A stretch of DNA of 64,000 nt from Nyssa sinensis (taxonomy: Eukaryota > Streptophyta > Magnoliopsida > Cornales > Nyssaceae): assembly GCA_008638375.1 (NCBI GenBank), contig CM018046.1, positions 45,791,206 to 45,855,205 on the forward strand, given 5' to 3'. The notes under the pieces were generated by a model. It ran no database searches. It was not told the origin of the DNA and was given only the letters and a program-made list of their open reading frames with translations. Positions 1-11,399 of this stretch are shown here, piece by piece; positions within the stretch are counted from its first letter, which is position 1, and every line of letters begins with the position of its first letter. The translations under genes were made by a program, and so were the position numbers.

Positions 1-2770
1 AAACCCCAGCGCCAATTGCAAAACCCAGGCCAGCCACCAGTCTGCAATTTCTCCACCCGTCCTCCATTGAGCGATCCTTAAGCAGCAAGAAACCCAAAAC
101 AAGATCCTGCTCACCCTAACCGGAGGTCTACAAACTCAACTATCATCCTCATATGTGCTAGTTACTACACCACAAACTAATCCAACCCCCCCCGGGAGCA
201 ACAGTAGCCCGTCCTCCCGCCCAAGTGCCTACCCCTATGAATGTTATTCCCAACCCTTCTGCCATCCTCACACCCAATAACCCTCATGTGCTTTCCAATA
301 CACCACATCAAACTATTTTTCAACTATTGAGCAAGTTTGTGCCCTCCTCCAAACAAAAAGAATCCATTCAATAACCTCTCCCAAATTCGATCTTAGGACA
401 CCATACCCAAAGGACATTGTGAGGTTGCCCTATATTGAGGGCTACATCATACCAAAATCCAAACCCTTTGAAATGCAAGGGAACACGTAATGTGTTTCAT
501 TAACACTCTCAAGAAATTCTAGGAAGATCGCACACTACGCTTGAGAGAGGTTTAAAAATCTCTCACAAAGCAAGCATTCACTTGGTATGCTAACCTTCTT
601 GCTAATTATGTCCTTTACGGGGATGATATAGTGAAGAAGTTCTATGCTACGTCTTTCAAATGGATGTGTGTGACTACTCTTTAACCAAGGTGACACATGG
701 TAATCTTTTTCAAGAGGTTTAAGGAAAGGTCGTTGCAATATTATGAGGCGGTCACTAAAGAAACACTTGTCAAGATCTGCATCAATGAGAACATGTTTCC
801 TCCGAAGGCCACCTCCTCATTGAGACTATGTAGGGGCACTAACGCATCCCCCGTGGAGTAAAGGTTCATTTGGGGAAGCAGATTACAAACTAAAGAGGAG
901 AAAGAACGAAGATGCACCACCACCCTTTCCCAGTAATATAGAAAAAGTTGGTGTTGTATTGAAAAGATGGATTCAAGATAAGGTGATCACTCTCCCTTTT
1001 GTAAAGAACCTCTCATCCCAAATTGATAAGAAAAGACCTAACTATTTTATGTATCACTGAGACACCAAGCACCCGACAAGGGAATGTTGGGCATTGAGAG
1101 AGTTCTTCCAGAAGAAGATTGTTGATGGGGAATTGGAATTGGAATTGAAATATAATGATGTCAATGTTAAACCATTTCCAAACCCTGCCACAAAGGTTAA
1201 TGTTGTTGCAACTGTAAAAATCTTAGAGGTGAACAAGGAGGAAAAGACAAAAGATGCCCCACCACCGCCGGACAGAGAAGTAAATCTAGTTGAGGACTCA
1301 AAAAAAAAAAAAAAAGGTTTTGGCTATTATTTGATCAGTGTGGATTTGCAGACAAAACGCGGCATGAAATAACTACGGCAATAGTAGACATTGCTGCAGC
1401 CAACAGGGAAGTTTGCATGACAAAAGATAGAGCTATAACCAAGTCAGTCCTCAAGTACCACAGCGCCATAACTTTTGTCAAGGCTAACAAGCAAATGCCT
1501 TGCCCTCATAATCGCCCTTTTATGTGCCAACAAGAATTAATGGAGTTGAGTTTAAGAGGGGATTCCTTGACACACGTCTTTATCAACTTTTGAAGCGGTG
1601 AGGATTCCATAAAAAAAACTTGTAAAACAGCCAATAAACACTTGTGGGGTTTACAGGCAGTCGGTGTCAAACTCTTAGTCATGTTACTATTGACTTAGCC
1701 GTTGGCACCGCCAGGTCTCCTATGATGTTCCATGTAATCAGTTGTGAACCGTCTTATCAAGTCCTCCTCGGTAGACCATGGATGCACCACTATACAATTG
1801 TTTCATCCTTGTATCATCAAGTCATGAAAGCGAAGATAGTGGCAGTGCCGACCTCCCATAATCCATTCACCCCTGAGGAGGTGCATTTGTCAAACGCAGA
1901 ATTCTTTGACAAGATAGACAAAATAAACCACGCTTTTAAAGAGCCAAGAGGAGTCCCCTTACCGAAATGGAAGGAGATATTGGCCGCCAAGGCATCTTCA
2001 AAGCGTAAATGGAGACAAAAATCGAGGCAGTATGTACACGAGCCAAAAAACCAATGGGCAAATTGTATGCCAATTATGATGGTGTGCGGGGTCATCTCAT
2101 ACAGACAAAGGAATAGACCCCGAGCAATAGGAAGAAAAGCCACAGAATGAAGTAATCGTGATAGATAGATCAGCCTAAACCCGTCCTAGAATGCACGGAG
2201 GATTCACCAAAGCCTCAAGAGGAAGAACTAGAGGAGATTAACCTCGAAACTCCAGAAATGTCGAGGTCAACCTTCATCTCCAAGACTATGTAACCACAGA
2301 AGAAAGAAAGACTGGTGAAGTTGTTAAAGCAGTATAGAGATGTGTTCGCTTGGAAATATGATGAAATGTCCGGATTAAACCCCTCCATTGTATGTCATTG
2401 TCTCCACGTGAAGCAAAGCCTACACAATTTCACTAATAAACTAGAAGTGCAGCTTAAGAACAAGGTAGTCAAATTGTTGGAAGCAAGATTTATCAATCAT
2501 GTCCAACACCCAAAATGGTTGGCTACGATTGTATGGGTAGTGAAGTGTAATGGAAAGATTCGAATTTAAGTTGACTATCTAGACTTGAACAAGCATGCCC
2601 AAAGGATGACTTCCCCCTACCAAATATGGATGTCATGATAGATGCTACCTCGGGACACCAAATATTCTCATTCAAGGATTGGTTTAGCGGATAAAATTAG
2701 ATCAAAATAGCCTAGAAAGATGCACAAAAGACGACTCTCAGAACCCCCATGGGAAACACTACCGAGGGGA
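1..2770 (+). mobile_element. Decayed Ty3/gypsy retrotransposon, internal region (gag, protease tail, start of RT)
   Basis: Translating across several frames gives pieces of a Ty3/gypsy polyprotein in the normal order. A gag-like stretch lies at about 420-930 (LPYIEGYI, then FTWYANL and the RFKERSLQYYE pattern typical of plant gag). A protease/RT linker with the YQVLLGRPWMHHY signature lies at about 1644-1850. The RT N-terminus lies at about 2297-2720 (YRDVFAWKYDEMSGL, then KLLEARFI, LNKACPKDDFP in a shifted frame, MIDAT). Stops and frameshifts interrupt every domain, so no functional protein can be made. RT ends abruptly near 2760, before the YxDD box, and integrase is missing. The left part continues beyond the window. 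It lies antisense to the neighbouring MEI2-like gene and probably sits in one of its introns. The family assignment is firm; the exact lineage is not. Confidence 0.85.
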
Positions 2771-3229
2771 TGTTTGAAATTACTGCTATTACCGAGGGAT
2801 ATTAAGCAAAGAGTTAACAAGGATCGGCATCATATCACCATGGAAGTCAAATAGCCCTAGTTCTCGGTCCTGGTCCAAGGTGGCAGGCTAGACGACAAGG
2901 TTGCGATGCACTCATTTCATAAGTAGTGTACTCGAACCCGCGGTTAGGACATGCTTGAATCGAAACATGTAAACTCGCAGTTATGGTGATCCTCCCTAGC
3001 TAGATATGTTATAACCCTGGGTTGAGGTGTACGCGCGCCACCCCTCAAGTCCCATGGTCATGATCTCGCTCCCATACGCAACCAAGTCATGAACAACAGT
3101 ACAGTTTGTTGAGAATTGTGATACACCAGGTTGTAGCCCCTTGGGAATAAGAGTCTAAGTGGGTTGGAGGTTGGCAAGTGGGGCTCAATATTGACCGTGG
3201 GAATATTCCCTTAAGGTGCCCATACTAAT
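2771..3229. other. Unassigned low-copy or decayed TE sequence
   Basis: No gene or RNA is seen. It joins the truncated RT remnant to the LTR-like segment and is probably part of the same decayed retroelement. Short phrases such as 'accgagggga' occur twice near 2760-2800, but no boundary could be fixed. Confidence 0.35.
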
Positions 3230-3560
3230 GAAATAAGGACAAACATCATGGCAAGCACAAAATAAGGAAACCCTAGTACGATACCACCGATGAGTTTATA
3301 AATAGCACCCTTACCTAAAGGGGAAGGCATTCAGAATCATTTTGAAAAGGTTCCCTAGTATTTCCCCCTGTCTCCATCAACTACCACCATCCTTACTCTC
3401 ACTATTCTGTCCTTTTGTCCACCTACTGTGTCCTTGTCTATTACATCATCCTCTCTTGGCTCCATTATGGAAGGAAGGCTCTAAGAAGACCCAACTTTTA
3501 CCTACAAAGATTATCCAAGTCATGACTTGCACAAGTCAGATGCAACAAGATGTGTATTGA
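3230..3560 (+). mobile_element. LTR-like promoter segment of the gypsy remnant
   Basis: A TATA box (TATAAATA at 3297-3304) is followed about 30 bases later by a GAAGGCATTCAGAATC phrase and then a pyrimidine-rich tract. This layout is common in the U3/R part of plant gypsy LTRs. It follows the truncated gypsy internal region in the same orientation. I could not locate a TG..CA border or a second LTR copy, so this is inference from layout. The small ORF here (3342-3560) has no recognisable domain. Confidence 0.45.
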
Positions 3561-3999
3561 TGAGAAAGGGTTATTTGGTTTTCATAAATTTTAAGATATT
3601 ATTCAAATAAATATGTTCTCCTATTTGTGTTCATTCAATAAGATAAATGGTAATAAAAGTTGGGTTACATTTCTAGAAAAAAAAATGAGCACTAAGAAAA
3701 AGATTATCAAGTCCTACACAAAGAAAATTGAGCACACAAGAAAAGCGAATGAAAGACCATTCTGTCTCCATTTAATTTAGAACGTAAAAATTACTTTTTC
3801 CCAAGACAGAAAACAGAAATTAGTCACCAAGAAAATATAACTGTGGACAACTTGGATTAATTCGCAAAATATAGATAAGTTTTTTTAGTTCTACTCCATA
3901 AGTCTTGAGCTAAACTGCAAATTTGTTCACAATAATCAATTTGTACAATTTAAATTATCAACAAGGAATTTTAGGAACAAAAGCAGAGGCAGTAAATTA
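3561..3999. other. AT-rich intron-like sequence, no gene seen
   Basis: AT-rich DNA between the gypsy remnant and the duplicated segment of the MEI2-like gene. No exon encoding the expected next part of RRM1 is visible on the minus strand. It is probably intron. Confidence 0.5.
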
Positions 4000-4423
4000 A
4001 ACCGGGATCCATGTTTGATATCCAAACAGAATCCCATGTTGTGATAGCACCTCCTACAGAAACAAATTTTTATAGAATGCACTGCTTCACAATTCAATAG
4101 ACTAGAATATCAAGCAACCAAAATAAATCATTAGCAAGCAAATAATCCTTAGCATATTATGTAGATAAGTGAGGTGGAGACAGATGGCAAACAACAGCAG
4201 ATTTTAACAAAACAGATCCGTGTTTGATATCCAAACAGAAACCCTGTTGTGATAGCACCTCCTACAGAAAACAATTTTCAAAGAATGCACTGCTTCACAA
4301 TTTAATAGACTAGTCAAGTATATCAAGTAGCCAAAATAAATCATTAGCAAGCAAATAATCCTTAGCATATTACGTAGATTAGTGAGGTGGAGACAGATGG
4401 CAACAGCAGATTTAACAAAACGG
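4000..4423. repeat. Tandem duplication, two copies of about 210 bp
   Basis: Two adjacent diverged copies, about 4000-4213 and 4214-4423, share the phrases tgtttgatatccaaacag, gtgatagcacctcctacag, atgcactgcttcacaatt, gcaaataatccttagcat and gtgaggtggagacagatgg. The period is about 209 bp. The second copy ends only about 20 bases from the splice donor of the MEI2-like exon, so the duplication lies in the intron just downstream of that exon. Confidence 0.9.
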
Positions 4424-4444
4424 AAACTGGCTTACGTAAAATAC

Positions 4445-5293
4445 CTCAAAGAGAGATCTCAATTCAGAGTCCTCAACATTACTATTGATATTCCTAACAA
4501 ATAATGTCCTTGAAGGATGTTCGCCATATGGATGTTCTCCAGCAACAGTTCCCACGCCATTTGGAAGACCGTAGTGACCAATCCCATTTCCAGCAACACC
4601 ATCAGACATGCTTAAATTTGACATACCAAATAATAAACTCTCTTGAGGTTCAAAATCCAATTCCATTCCCCCTCCACTGCCAAAGATATCATCTTCCAAA
4701 TCTTCCAGTTGCGTAGGCAACCTACTTAGGTCAAAATCATCCATTATGCCAGCTAAAAGCTCATCTTCATCGCCAGGAAGCAAGCTTCCAATTGCATTTT
4801 GCACAATATTGTCAAGTGGATCTTCAACACCATCTTCTTGATGAAGTTTATTTAAGCTAGGCAACCCATCATCAACAGATTGACCACAATGCCCAGAGTC
4901 AGCAAAGTTCACTGCACATTGGCCAAACCAAGTCTCAGAAATCAAAGTTAGGAGGATCTACAACATGTTTAAAAAGAAGCTACACATACACTTCTCATGA
5001 GGAAGAACTGGCAATGAGCTAGAAAACAAGCTAGCATCACTCGATGCATGAAATGCATCATTTCCATGAGGAATCCCCCATCCACTTGCACTTTCCAGAT
5101 TTCTAGAAACATATGTTGATGGAATTCTAGATGGACCTAAAAAAAAGAAAAACTGATCAAGAGGTATATAATATAAGCATATGAGCACATCTAACTTATG
5201 CCAAATTGCATTTATCTAAGCTTTCATCAGCTGAAGGAAGAAAAATGCACCTTCAGAATCACCAAAAATAGAGCTCTTTAAATGTTGCTCCAT
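4445..5293 (-). CDS. MEI2-like RNA-binding protein (AML family), first three coding exons; 3' part outside window
   Basis: Plant MEI2-like proteins carry three RRMs and promote meiosis and meristem growth; they are thought to act by binding RNA. Three exons are seen: 5293-5251 (ATG start, MEQHLK..), 5136-4990 and 4911-4445. All join in frame at GT..AG borders; the second junction creates the conserved LPHEKLNF. The protein begins with a disordered acidic region containing SLFSSSLPVLPHEK, then ELLAGIMDDFDLSRLP and FGSGGGMELDFEPQES, all AML signatures. It reaches the start of RRM1 (SRTLFVRNINSNVEDSEL, RNP2 being LFVRNI) and stops at LFE next to a GTATTT donor. The remaining RRM1, RRM2 and C-terminal RRM3 exons are not in the 4.4 kb to the left, which holds gypsy remains. 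The gene therefore either has a long TE-filled intron or is truncated. The MEQ start and LPHEKLNF favour the AML2/AML5 clade. The visible part is intact. Confidence 0.88.
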
Positions 5294-6262
5294 TAAATCA
5301 CTTTCTGCAAACACCGTTATAAGAGAAAGAAAGATGATGTTAAACTATCAAGTCTTCAAGTCAGGGGAAATTTGCTATGGGACAGACATGTTAAAAACAG
5401 TATATAAACAGTGGATGTCGAGGATTAAACAGCAACTAGAACAAAACATAACAATTACAACAATTCAATTAAACCTATTCCACAAATAAATAAAGGGAAT
5501 TACCCCAGTCAACAGAAGGAAGTGTTCAAAAATGAACAAAGGAGGCAGAGGAAGAGTTTCTAAATTGATCGCTTGCTAGACATAATAATTATCACATAGT
5601 TGGCATATTTCTTATTCATGTAACAGTCAGCAGTTACAAAAGGAGTTTCAAATGGTCATACAGTAGTGAAGAACCAAATGCCTAAAAAGTAGTTCCACAA
5701 ATGGGAAAGTGGGATTCTAGACACAAGGGAAAAGAAAGTTCCATGTGCTAATGATACAACTTCTGACTGCTATGTGCTGCATTATCCAGCATAGATTATA
5801 TGCTTAATACAGAAAAGGGAATGGACACTATATTTTGAAAATGAGTAATATTATCAGAATACAACATATGCTCAACCATTATAGGAATTAAAAAAAAAAA
5901 ACAGAAGAAAAATAAATATTTCACTCATAAAGTATGACCATAAGTTTCAAATTGGCTGTCTAACTACCACAACCCAAAGCCTTTCTGAAAGTTTGGGACT
6001 GGTTGTGTGAGAGATGAGAAACTAAGACAAAGAAGGAAAAAAAAAACCAACTAGTCCAAAAAAATATTTCAAGAGACTTAAAATATCTAGACAAAACTAA
6101 ATATCATATCGACTAGGTGGCCTTAACTGCTTTCCAGCTTTACATTATTTGGATGACAAGTCCTTAGCAGAATGCATCAAAGTAAAAGGTCTACCAGTTG
6201 CAGGTACAAACCCAATTCATTAAGCTCAATTTTGGTCAAAAATTTCCCTAATCAAGTTCATT

Positions 6263-6264
<2 letters not shown>

Positions 6265-6298
<34 letters not shown>
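6265..6298. repeat. (AG)n microsatellite
   Basis: Uninterrupted AG dinucleotides, 17 units. Confidence 0.97.
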
Positions 6299-6299
<1 letters not shown>

Positions 6300-6836
6300 A
6301 AAGAGTTTCTTTACAACTACATTCTTACAGCTTCATAGTGTTCAAAGATCTATTAATTGAAAACCTATTTCTTTTAGATCAAAGAAAAATTCCCTATGCA
6401 TGCTAATTTATTTTTGGGGGATTTTAGGCCTTGATATTTTTGAAAGCCAATCCACATTTTTTTGTATGGTTCTTTCTCAAGCCCCTTTATTAATGCATAG
6501 TTACTAACTAACTTACTATTACCGATCAAAACAAAAATTTCCCACTACAATACTAAGAAGCCAACATCAAATGACAAAGCATTTGTGTGGAAAATAAATG
6601 AAAGAGATTAAGAAACATGATATGAAAGATCATAGCAACAATTTTATTTTTCAGGTCCCAAAATTTATTGTGCACAGATCAAAACCAATGTTTCATATAC
6701 GTGTTCAATCAATACATAAATTACTAAATGCAAATTCCAAATAATAATTTCAGGAAATTGCTACACTCAAGCAAATACACTAATTATTTAAAGATGTCTA
6801 GGTCCCTGCACATTTGTTAAAAAAGCATGTGTAGTG

Positions 6837-6861
6837 TATATATATATATATATATATATAT
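6837..6861. repeat. (TA)n microsatellite
   Basis: Uninterrupted TA dinucleotides followed by TCAGAG. Confidence 0.95.
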
Positions 6862-6989
6862 CAGAGAACACATTGACATTGCCACTGTGCATGTGAGGAA
6901 ACTTCAAAAGTATATATTTCATTATCATCTGCCTCTCTCAAGCACACGACATTTTTCTACTTGAGATCTCATAATATTTTGCTAATTTT

Positions 6990-8560
6990 CCTACTTATTG
7001 TAGGTTGTAGGGATGGCCTATCAGGAGTGATGAGAGATAAAGTAAGCTAGGGAATGTTTTTGGTCCCAATAGGGAGGTTACATGGGTGTGAGAGAGAGAG
7101 AGTAGTAAGTACACCTTTCTTGACACTGCAAGATTGGTTCTGGGGAGAAGATATGAGTTGGTCAAGGAGATGGAATTCTAAGAAGAACAGGGACAAATTG
7201 AATGAGCCTTAATTCTTAGCCATTGATTGCAAATGAATTAGAGAAGGAATTTAGAATATTCTTCCTCGGATATTAATGACAGCGTGTGAAGCACGAACAC
7301 TCTATTTGCCTTGCATATCCGTGTAGGACACCCTCGGACCCGCGAAAAAAGAGTATCTAATTTTTTTGAATTTCGGACACGTCCCAAACATGTTATGGAT
7401 ACATTTCGGACACGTTTTTTGATTTTTTTGGGGGATTTTTTTTTTAAATTTTTCCTCTTTTTCTACTCCTCCTCCTCCACTATTTTTTTTATATACACAC
7501 AAATATATATATAGTAGTTAACAAATTTATTTTAAAATTTGAATCATAAATGTCGATTATTATCTTAAATTTTTATTTAATGAATTTTTTTATTTTGATA
7601 TATTAATAATATTTGCTTGATTTGTTTTTTATGCCAGTTTTGATTGAAATAATATTAAAATTTTATTATATAGTTATATAAAAAAAAAAATTTCAATGTG
7701 TCCTCAACATATCCGTATCCTACTTTTTTTTTAAATATCGTATCTATGTCATGTCGTATCCGTGTCCTATATCAGTATCCATGCTTCTAAGATGACAGCC
7801 TTTTGAATGGAGTCCAAGCTTATTGAATGTTGGCTCTCTATTGTTCTCCTTCTTGCTATTGTTTAAGGAATCCTTGTCTTATTTATAGTCTAGGAAGAAC
7901 GTGCCAATAGTCTTGGCTTTAGGCACAAAAAGCTTCCCATTTTGCCATGTGGTCTCTCCTTTTTAACTGATAAGATAGATATTGATCCCTTGCACGTTAT
8001 TGTTTTGGCTGGCATTAATGTAAGTCATAATTCCATGTCCCTAAGTCAGACCAAAGTGTTATCTCATTAAATGCCGAGTGGGTTTTGTCACTTCCTCATT
8101 TAATGCAAGGTACTTTAGAGAATCCTTGTACATAAGCCACCATGCCACAATATCCCGAGTATCCCGAATGAGGCTCACAGTACAGTGATTGTACTATAGG
8201 TGAGTGCTAGACTTGAAGAGTCTCCCAAGACTTGTCCCTAAGCCTTTTTGGGCATCCCTAGTGGGAGGGCTATGCGTGGAGCTCTTGGTTGATAAAGCTC
8301 TTCAGGAAACTTCTTCGCTTCATAGCTTCTGTGTCTACACTATCCTGTTGTGCGGGGAAGTGTCACTTTACTTCGTGAAACTTGCTAGTAAATCAAGACT
8401 TGTTCTTTTCTCAAGGCTTTTGGTTGTGGAGCTTCTTTTCATGAAGCCTGTATTTCTTCCATGACGCAGGTGCATCACAGTCTACAGTCTTTTGAGCTTG
8501 TTTGTTGGGTGATCGTTTTGATGGGGCACCATGTGGCATCCGCGTGGCACTTCAGTAGAA
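6990..8560 (-). mobile_element. Possible decayed LTR-retrotransposon fragment, split by a MITE
   Basis: Outside the 508-bp inserted element the sequence has a minus-strand TATA motif (CTATAAATAAGAC, seen as ttatttatag near 7880) with leader-like sequence downstream, as in plant LTR promoters. No gag or pol coding is recognisable and no TG..CA border was found. The ORF at 8204-8464 has no domain I know. The assignment is weak. Confidence 0.3.
7284..7791. mobile_element. 508-bp hAT-like MITE with 8-bp target-site duplication
   Basis: The direct repeat ATGACAGC flanks the element at 7276-7283 and 7792-7799. The ends are inverted: GAAGCACGAACAC on the left, GTATCCATGCTTC on the right. Each end carries several GACACG/CGTGTC-type motifs, and the middle is AT-rich with no transposase. 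An 8-bp TSD is characteristic of hAT elements. Its right half is clearly related to 17100-17352 (shared attaataatatttg, tttattatata, tatccgtgtc). The two overlapping ORFs at 7302-7514 fall in the inverted ends and are not genes. Confidence 0.8.
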
Positions 8561-8900
8561 TATTACAATTTCCACTATCTACACTTATCAAAGATATATT
8601 TTGCTAATTATCCTCTTAGTTGGTCACCAATCAATCATTTTGTAGAAGTAGAATACAGTCTAGAAAAAGGTAAATAATGAAGAATTTAGTCCACAAAGAT
8701 GAAATCAAAAAAGCGTTTCAATCCAATCTCCAAAATGGGCAAGTGGATATTCCTATTTGAGCTTGGACTTGAACCAGGTCCATTATACAATCCTCCAACA
8801 AACTTTACAAACTACAACTATTAATGCATAGGATATTAAAACCCCCCATACTTGTGGAGTTAATATATAACGAGAATCCAATACCAATAATGCATTAAAC

Positions 8901-9946
8901 AGTGTTGTCAAAGGCGCTCGCTCAGTCGCCTAGGCAACGAGGTGAGGCTTTTTCAAGGCCCATCACCTTGCTACAGTCAAGGTGAGGAGAATTGAAGAAG
9001 GCGATGCCTAGGCGAAAGGCGTTGCACAAGGCGAGAGGCGTTAAGGCGCTAGCCTTTTTAAAGTTACCGGATTTTACTTAAAATGTCCTTGTTCTTTGTT
9101 GATTTCTTATTTCAGGTAGAGGTGCATTTTTGTCCAAGTAAAGTTAAAAGAATATAGACATGTGCAGCCCGATTGTCTTTGTTAGAAGACAAAAAACTAG
9201 GACTTTCTGTTATGTTTTTCACAAATTAATTTTTTTCTTCTCTTTCCTTTTTCTATCTTCCTTACTCTCTGCTCACTTTCTGTATTGCATGATTGTCACT
9301 TTATCAAGTTTTTTCATCTTTGTGTTATCTTTTTTCTCCATTTTTCTTATTTTCTGTATCAGTTTTTTTATTTTTTTTTAATGCTTTCAGCTTTCTGTTA
9401 TGTTTTTTCATGTATAGAAAATATCTTCAACATTCATTATTTTGTATTCTGAATCAGCATTTTGTTTTTCTATTATTTTTAACTTTTTGTATCCTTTTTT
9501 TATGTTTTTCTTTTCTCTATTTTGGATTCAACATTTTCTGTTATGTTTTGCATTCAACACTTTGTTTCATAACATCAATACTTTTGTATTCTGTTTTCAA
9601 ATTTTTTTCAATATGGCTTCAACATTTTTGTATTTTGTATATTATTTTCATACTTGAGTAGATAACAAAAGTTTGAATATTCATTGAGAATAAAGCACCA
9701 AACTTAGAATGATCACATCACTTGGACACTATAAGTTGAATTTTTTAGTATTATATAATACTTAATATAATTATAAGACACTATTTGACTTTAAAAAAAT
9801 TAATTTTTAATGTATAATATAATTTTTTGATTATTTTATAAGTTAGCGTCTTGCTTTCACTCAGGCTAGCTTTTTTTGTCGCCTCGTCTTTCAGGCAATC
9901 TAGGACCTTAGCGCCTTGAGGGTGTCTTTCGCCTTTAACTACACTG
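8901..9946. mobile_element. About 1-kb Mutator-like non-autonomous element with 9-bp TSD
   Basis: GCATTAAAC occurs directly on both sides (8892-8900 and 9947-9955). The ends are inverted: AGTGTTGTCAAAGGCG on the left, and CGCCTTTAACTACACT on the right. Subterminal DNA is rich in GGCG/CGCC motifs (aggcgatgcctaggcg, gcgccttgag). The core is T-rich with no transposase; the ORFs at 9160-9661 are low-complexity Phe/Leu-rich products of poly-pyrimidine tracts. A 9-bp TSD and long subterminal inverted repeats fit the Mutator superfamily. Confidence 0.78.
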
Positions 9947-9959
9947 GCATTAAACATCA

Positions 9960-10800
9960 AAACTTTTATATACTTTCCTTACTCAATTGACATGCCAATT
10001 TGTTTGGCTTAAAACAATTCTCCAATAGACTCATGAGTGTGCCAAAGCTATACGACCTCACGTATATGCCAAACTTTAATCAATGTGAGTGTGTTGGTGA
10101 GCGAAGAATCAAGCGATGTTGGGAAGTAAAGAATTGTCCACCCCTTATAGTCCACTTTCTTCTGAAACGGGGTGACAACAAGATGAACAAAACACAAAAT
10201 GAAAACAATGAAGCTCGTGAAAGTACTTTGTATTGAAAAAGTACTTTATTACAACTTTGAATGTAATTAGAAAGGATTGTAATTACAAGTTGCAGTATGG
10301 TGGTGGTAGTAGTAAGATAAGAGATGATTGAAATGTGAAGAGGGCTGAGAAGCTACAGATATGGCTAATCTATGCTAGGTTAGGCTAAACTACGCTATGT
10401 TAAAGCTAGGCTACAAGATAGATAAATGATGATTGATGCTAGAACTAAACCCATCTTTAATTATGTTATTTATAGGCGTCAATGGGCTGTCACTTGAGCC
10501 TTGCCTTATATGACTCGGTCGTCCACGTTTCACATCCTGTGGCACTAAGCCATAACAGACGGCCATGATTTCCACAATCAGCCACATAACCCTCACATTC
10601 TCTGGTAGTGGGTTCTTTCCTATTGCATTAGAGCCGATGCCAGCTGTCCAACGTTCCTACTCTTAGTTGTCCTAGATGCGGTATGCAAAAGATTTCCTTC
10701 GGTGTTGACATGTGTCCCATGCTGCATAATGATCAGTTAACATGAATTCCACAACTCTAAACCTCTTGGTTGTCCAAGACTCGGGATTTGTGCAAAACTC
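9960..10800 (-). other. Unassigned region, possibly a minus-strand LTR
   Basis: No gene recognised. The small ORF at 10000-10236 has no known domain. A minus-strand TATA-like motif (CCTATAAATAAC, seen as gttatttatagg near 10465) and the surrounding sequence resemble an LTR promoter, but no TG..CA border or TSD was found. Confidence 0.3.
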
Positions 10801-10811
10801 CAAGCATTATG

Positions 10812-11394
10812 TGTGATACTCCTGTCTCGTAGTTGGTTGGGTAGGAGTAGTATGATTAGTATATAAGGTACCACAAGCTTTACTGATAACAACTTGGGCA
10901 TGGAATGTTATCTTTGTGGGCTCTTCAGATTGTTAAACACAATAGACTTAGAGCGTTACATTTGTGGTATCAAAGTCGGTTCCCATGAGGTAGAGACGTC
11001 CATCCCGCGAGGACGTGTGGTCGTAAGGGGGAGAGAATGCGATACTCCTTGCTACTAACAACTTGGGCTTAAACATAATGTTGTGGGCTCTTTTAAGTTA
11101 TTATGACAGTGGGTTTAAGACATTACATTTGTGGTATTAGAGCCAGCTCCGAAAGGGTAAAGGTCCCTAGAGTGTCCGTTTAATGGGCAACTGAGAGAGA
11201 TCGAGATCCATTCCACGAGGACATGTAGTCCTAAGGGGAAGAATGTGATACTCCTATCACACATCAGTTGGATGCAAATAATATGATTAGTTTATAAGAC
11301 ATCACTAGCTTTACTACTGACAACTTGGGTTTAAAATTTTGAGTCATAATTTTGTAGATTCTTGGGGTTGTTAGGACAGACTTGGAGCATTAGA
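10812..11394 (+). mobile_element. TRIM retrotransposon with three LTRs and two internal domains
   Basis: TRIMs are miniature non-coding LTR elements. Three related LTRs start with TGTGATACTCC or TGCGATACTCC: 10812-10960, 11038-11127 (internally deleted) and 11244-11394. All share the ACAACTTGGGCTT or similar core. After the first and second lies a primer-binding site resembling the initiator tRNA-Met PBS (TGGTATCAAAGTC at 10965, TGGTATTAGAGCC at 11132). Before the second and third lies a purine tract (aagggggagagaa, aaggggaagaa). The 5-bp TSD TTATG flanks the whole at 10807-10811 and 11395-11399, so it inserted or recombined as one unit. No protein is encoded. The last LTR ends GA instead of CA. 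Confidence 0.88.
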
Positions 11395-11399
11395 TTATG

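Larger units (their letters stand above)
5305..6990 (-). other. Probable 5'-UTR intron of the MEI2-like gene
   Basis: The first coding exon is preceded by an acceptor (CGGTGTTTGCAG ending at 5305) eleven bases before the ATG, so an upstream non-coding exon is expected. No coding sequence is seen here. It holds an (AG)n microsatellite at 6265-6298 and a (TA)n tract at 6837-6861. The non-coding first exon may lie near 12.2-12.4 kb, where GA/CT-rich leader-like DNA occurs, but that placement is a guess. Confidence 0.4.

Noticed and set aside
1817..2143. Minus-strand ORF of 108 codons
   Set aside because: Antisense shadow of the gypsy protease/RT linker.
9160..9661. Three overlapping plus-strand ORFs up to 122 codons
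   Set aside because: Phe/Leu/Ser-rich products of T-rich DNA inside a Mutator-like element; no domain and no plausible homology.
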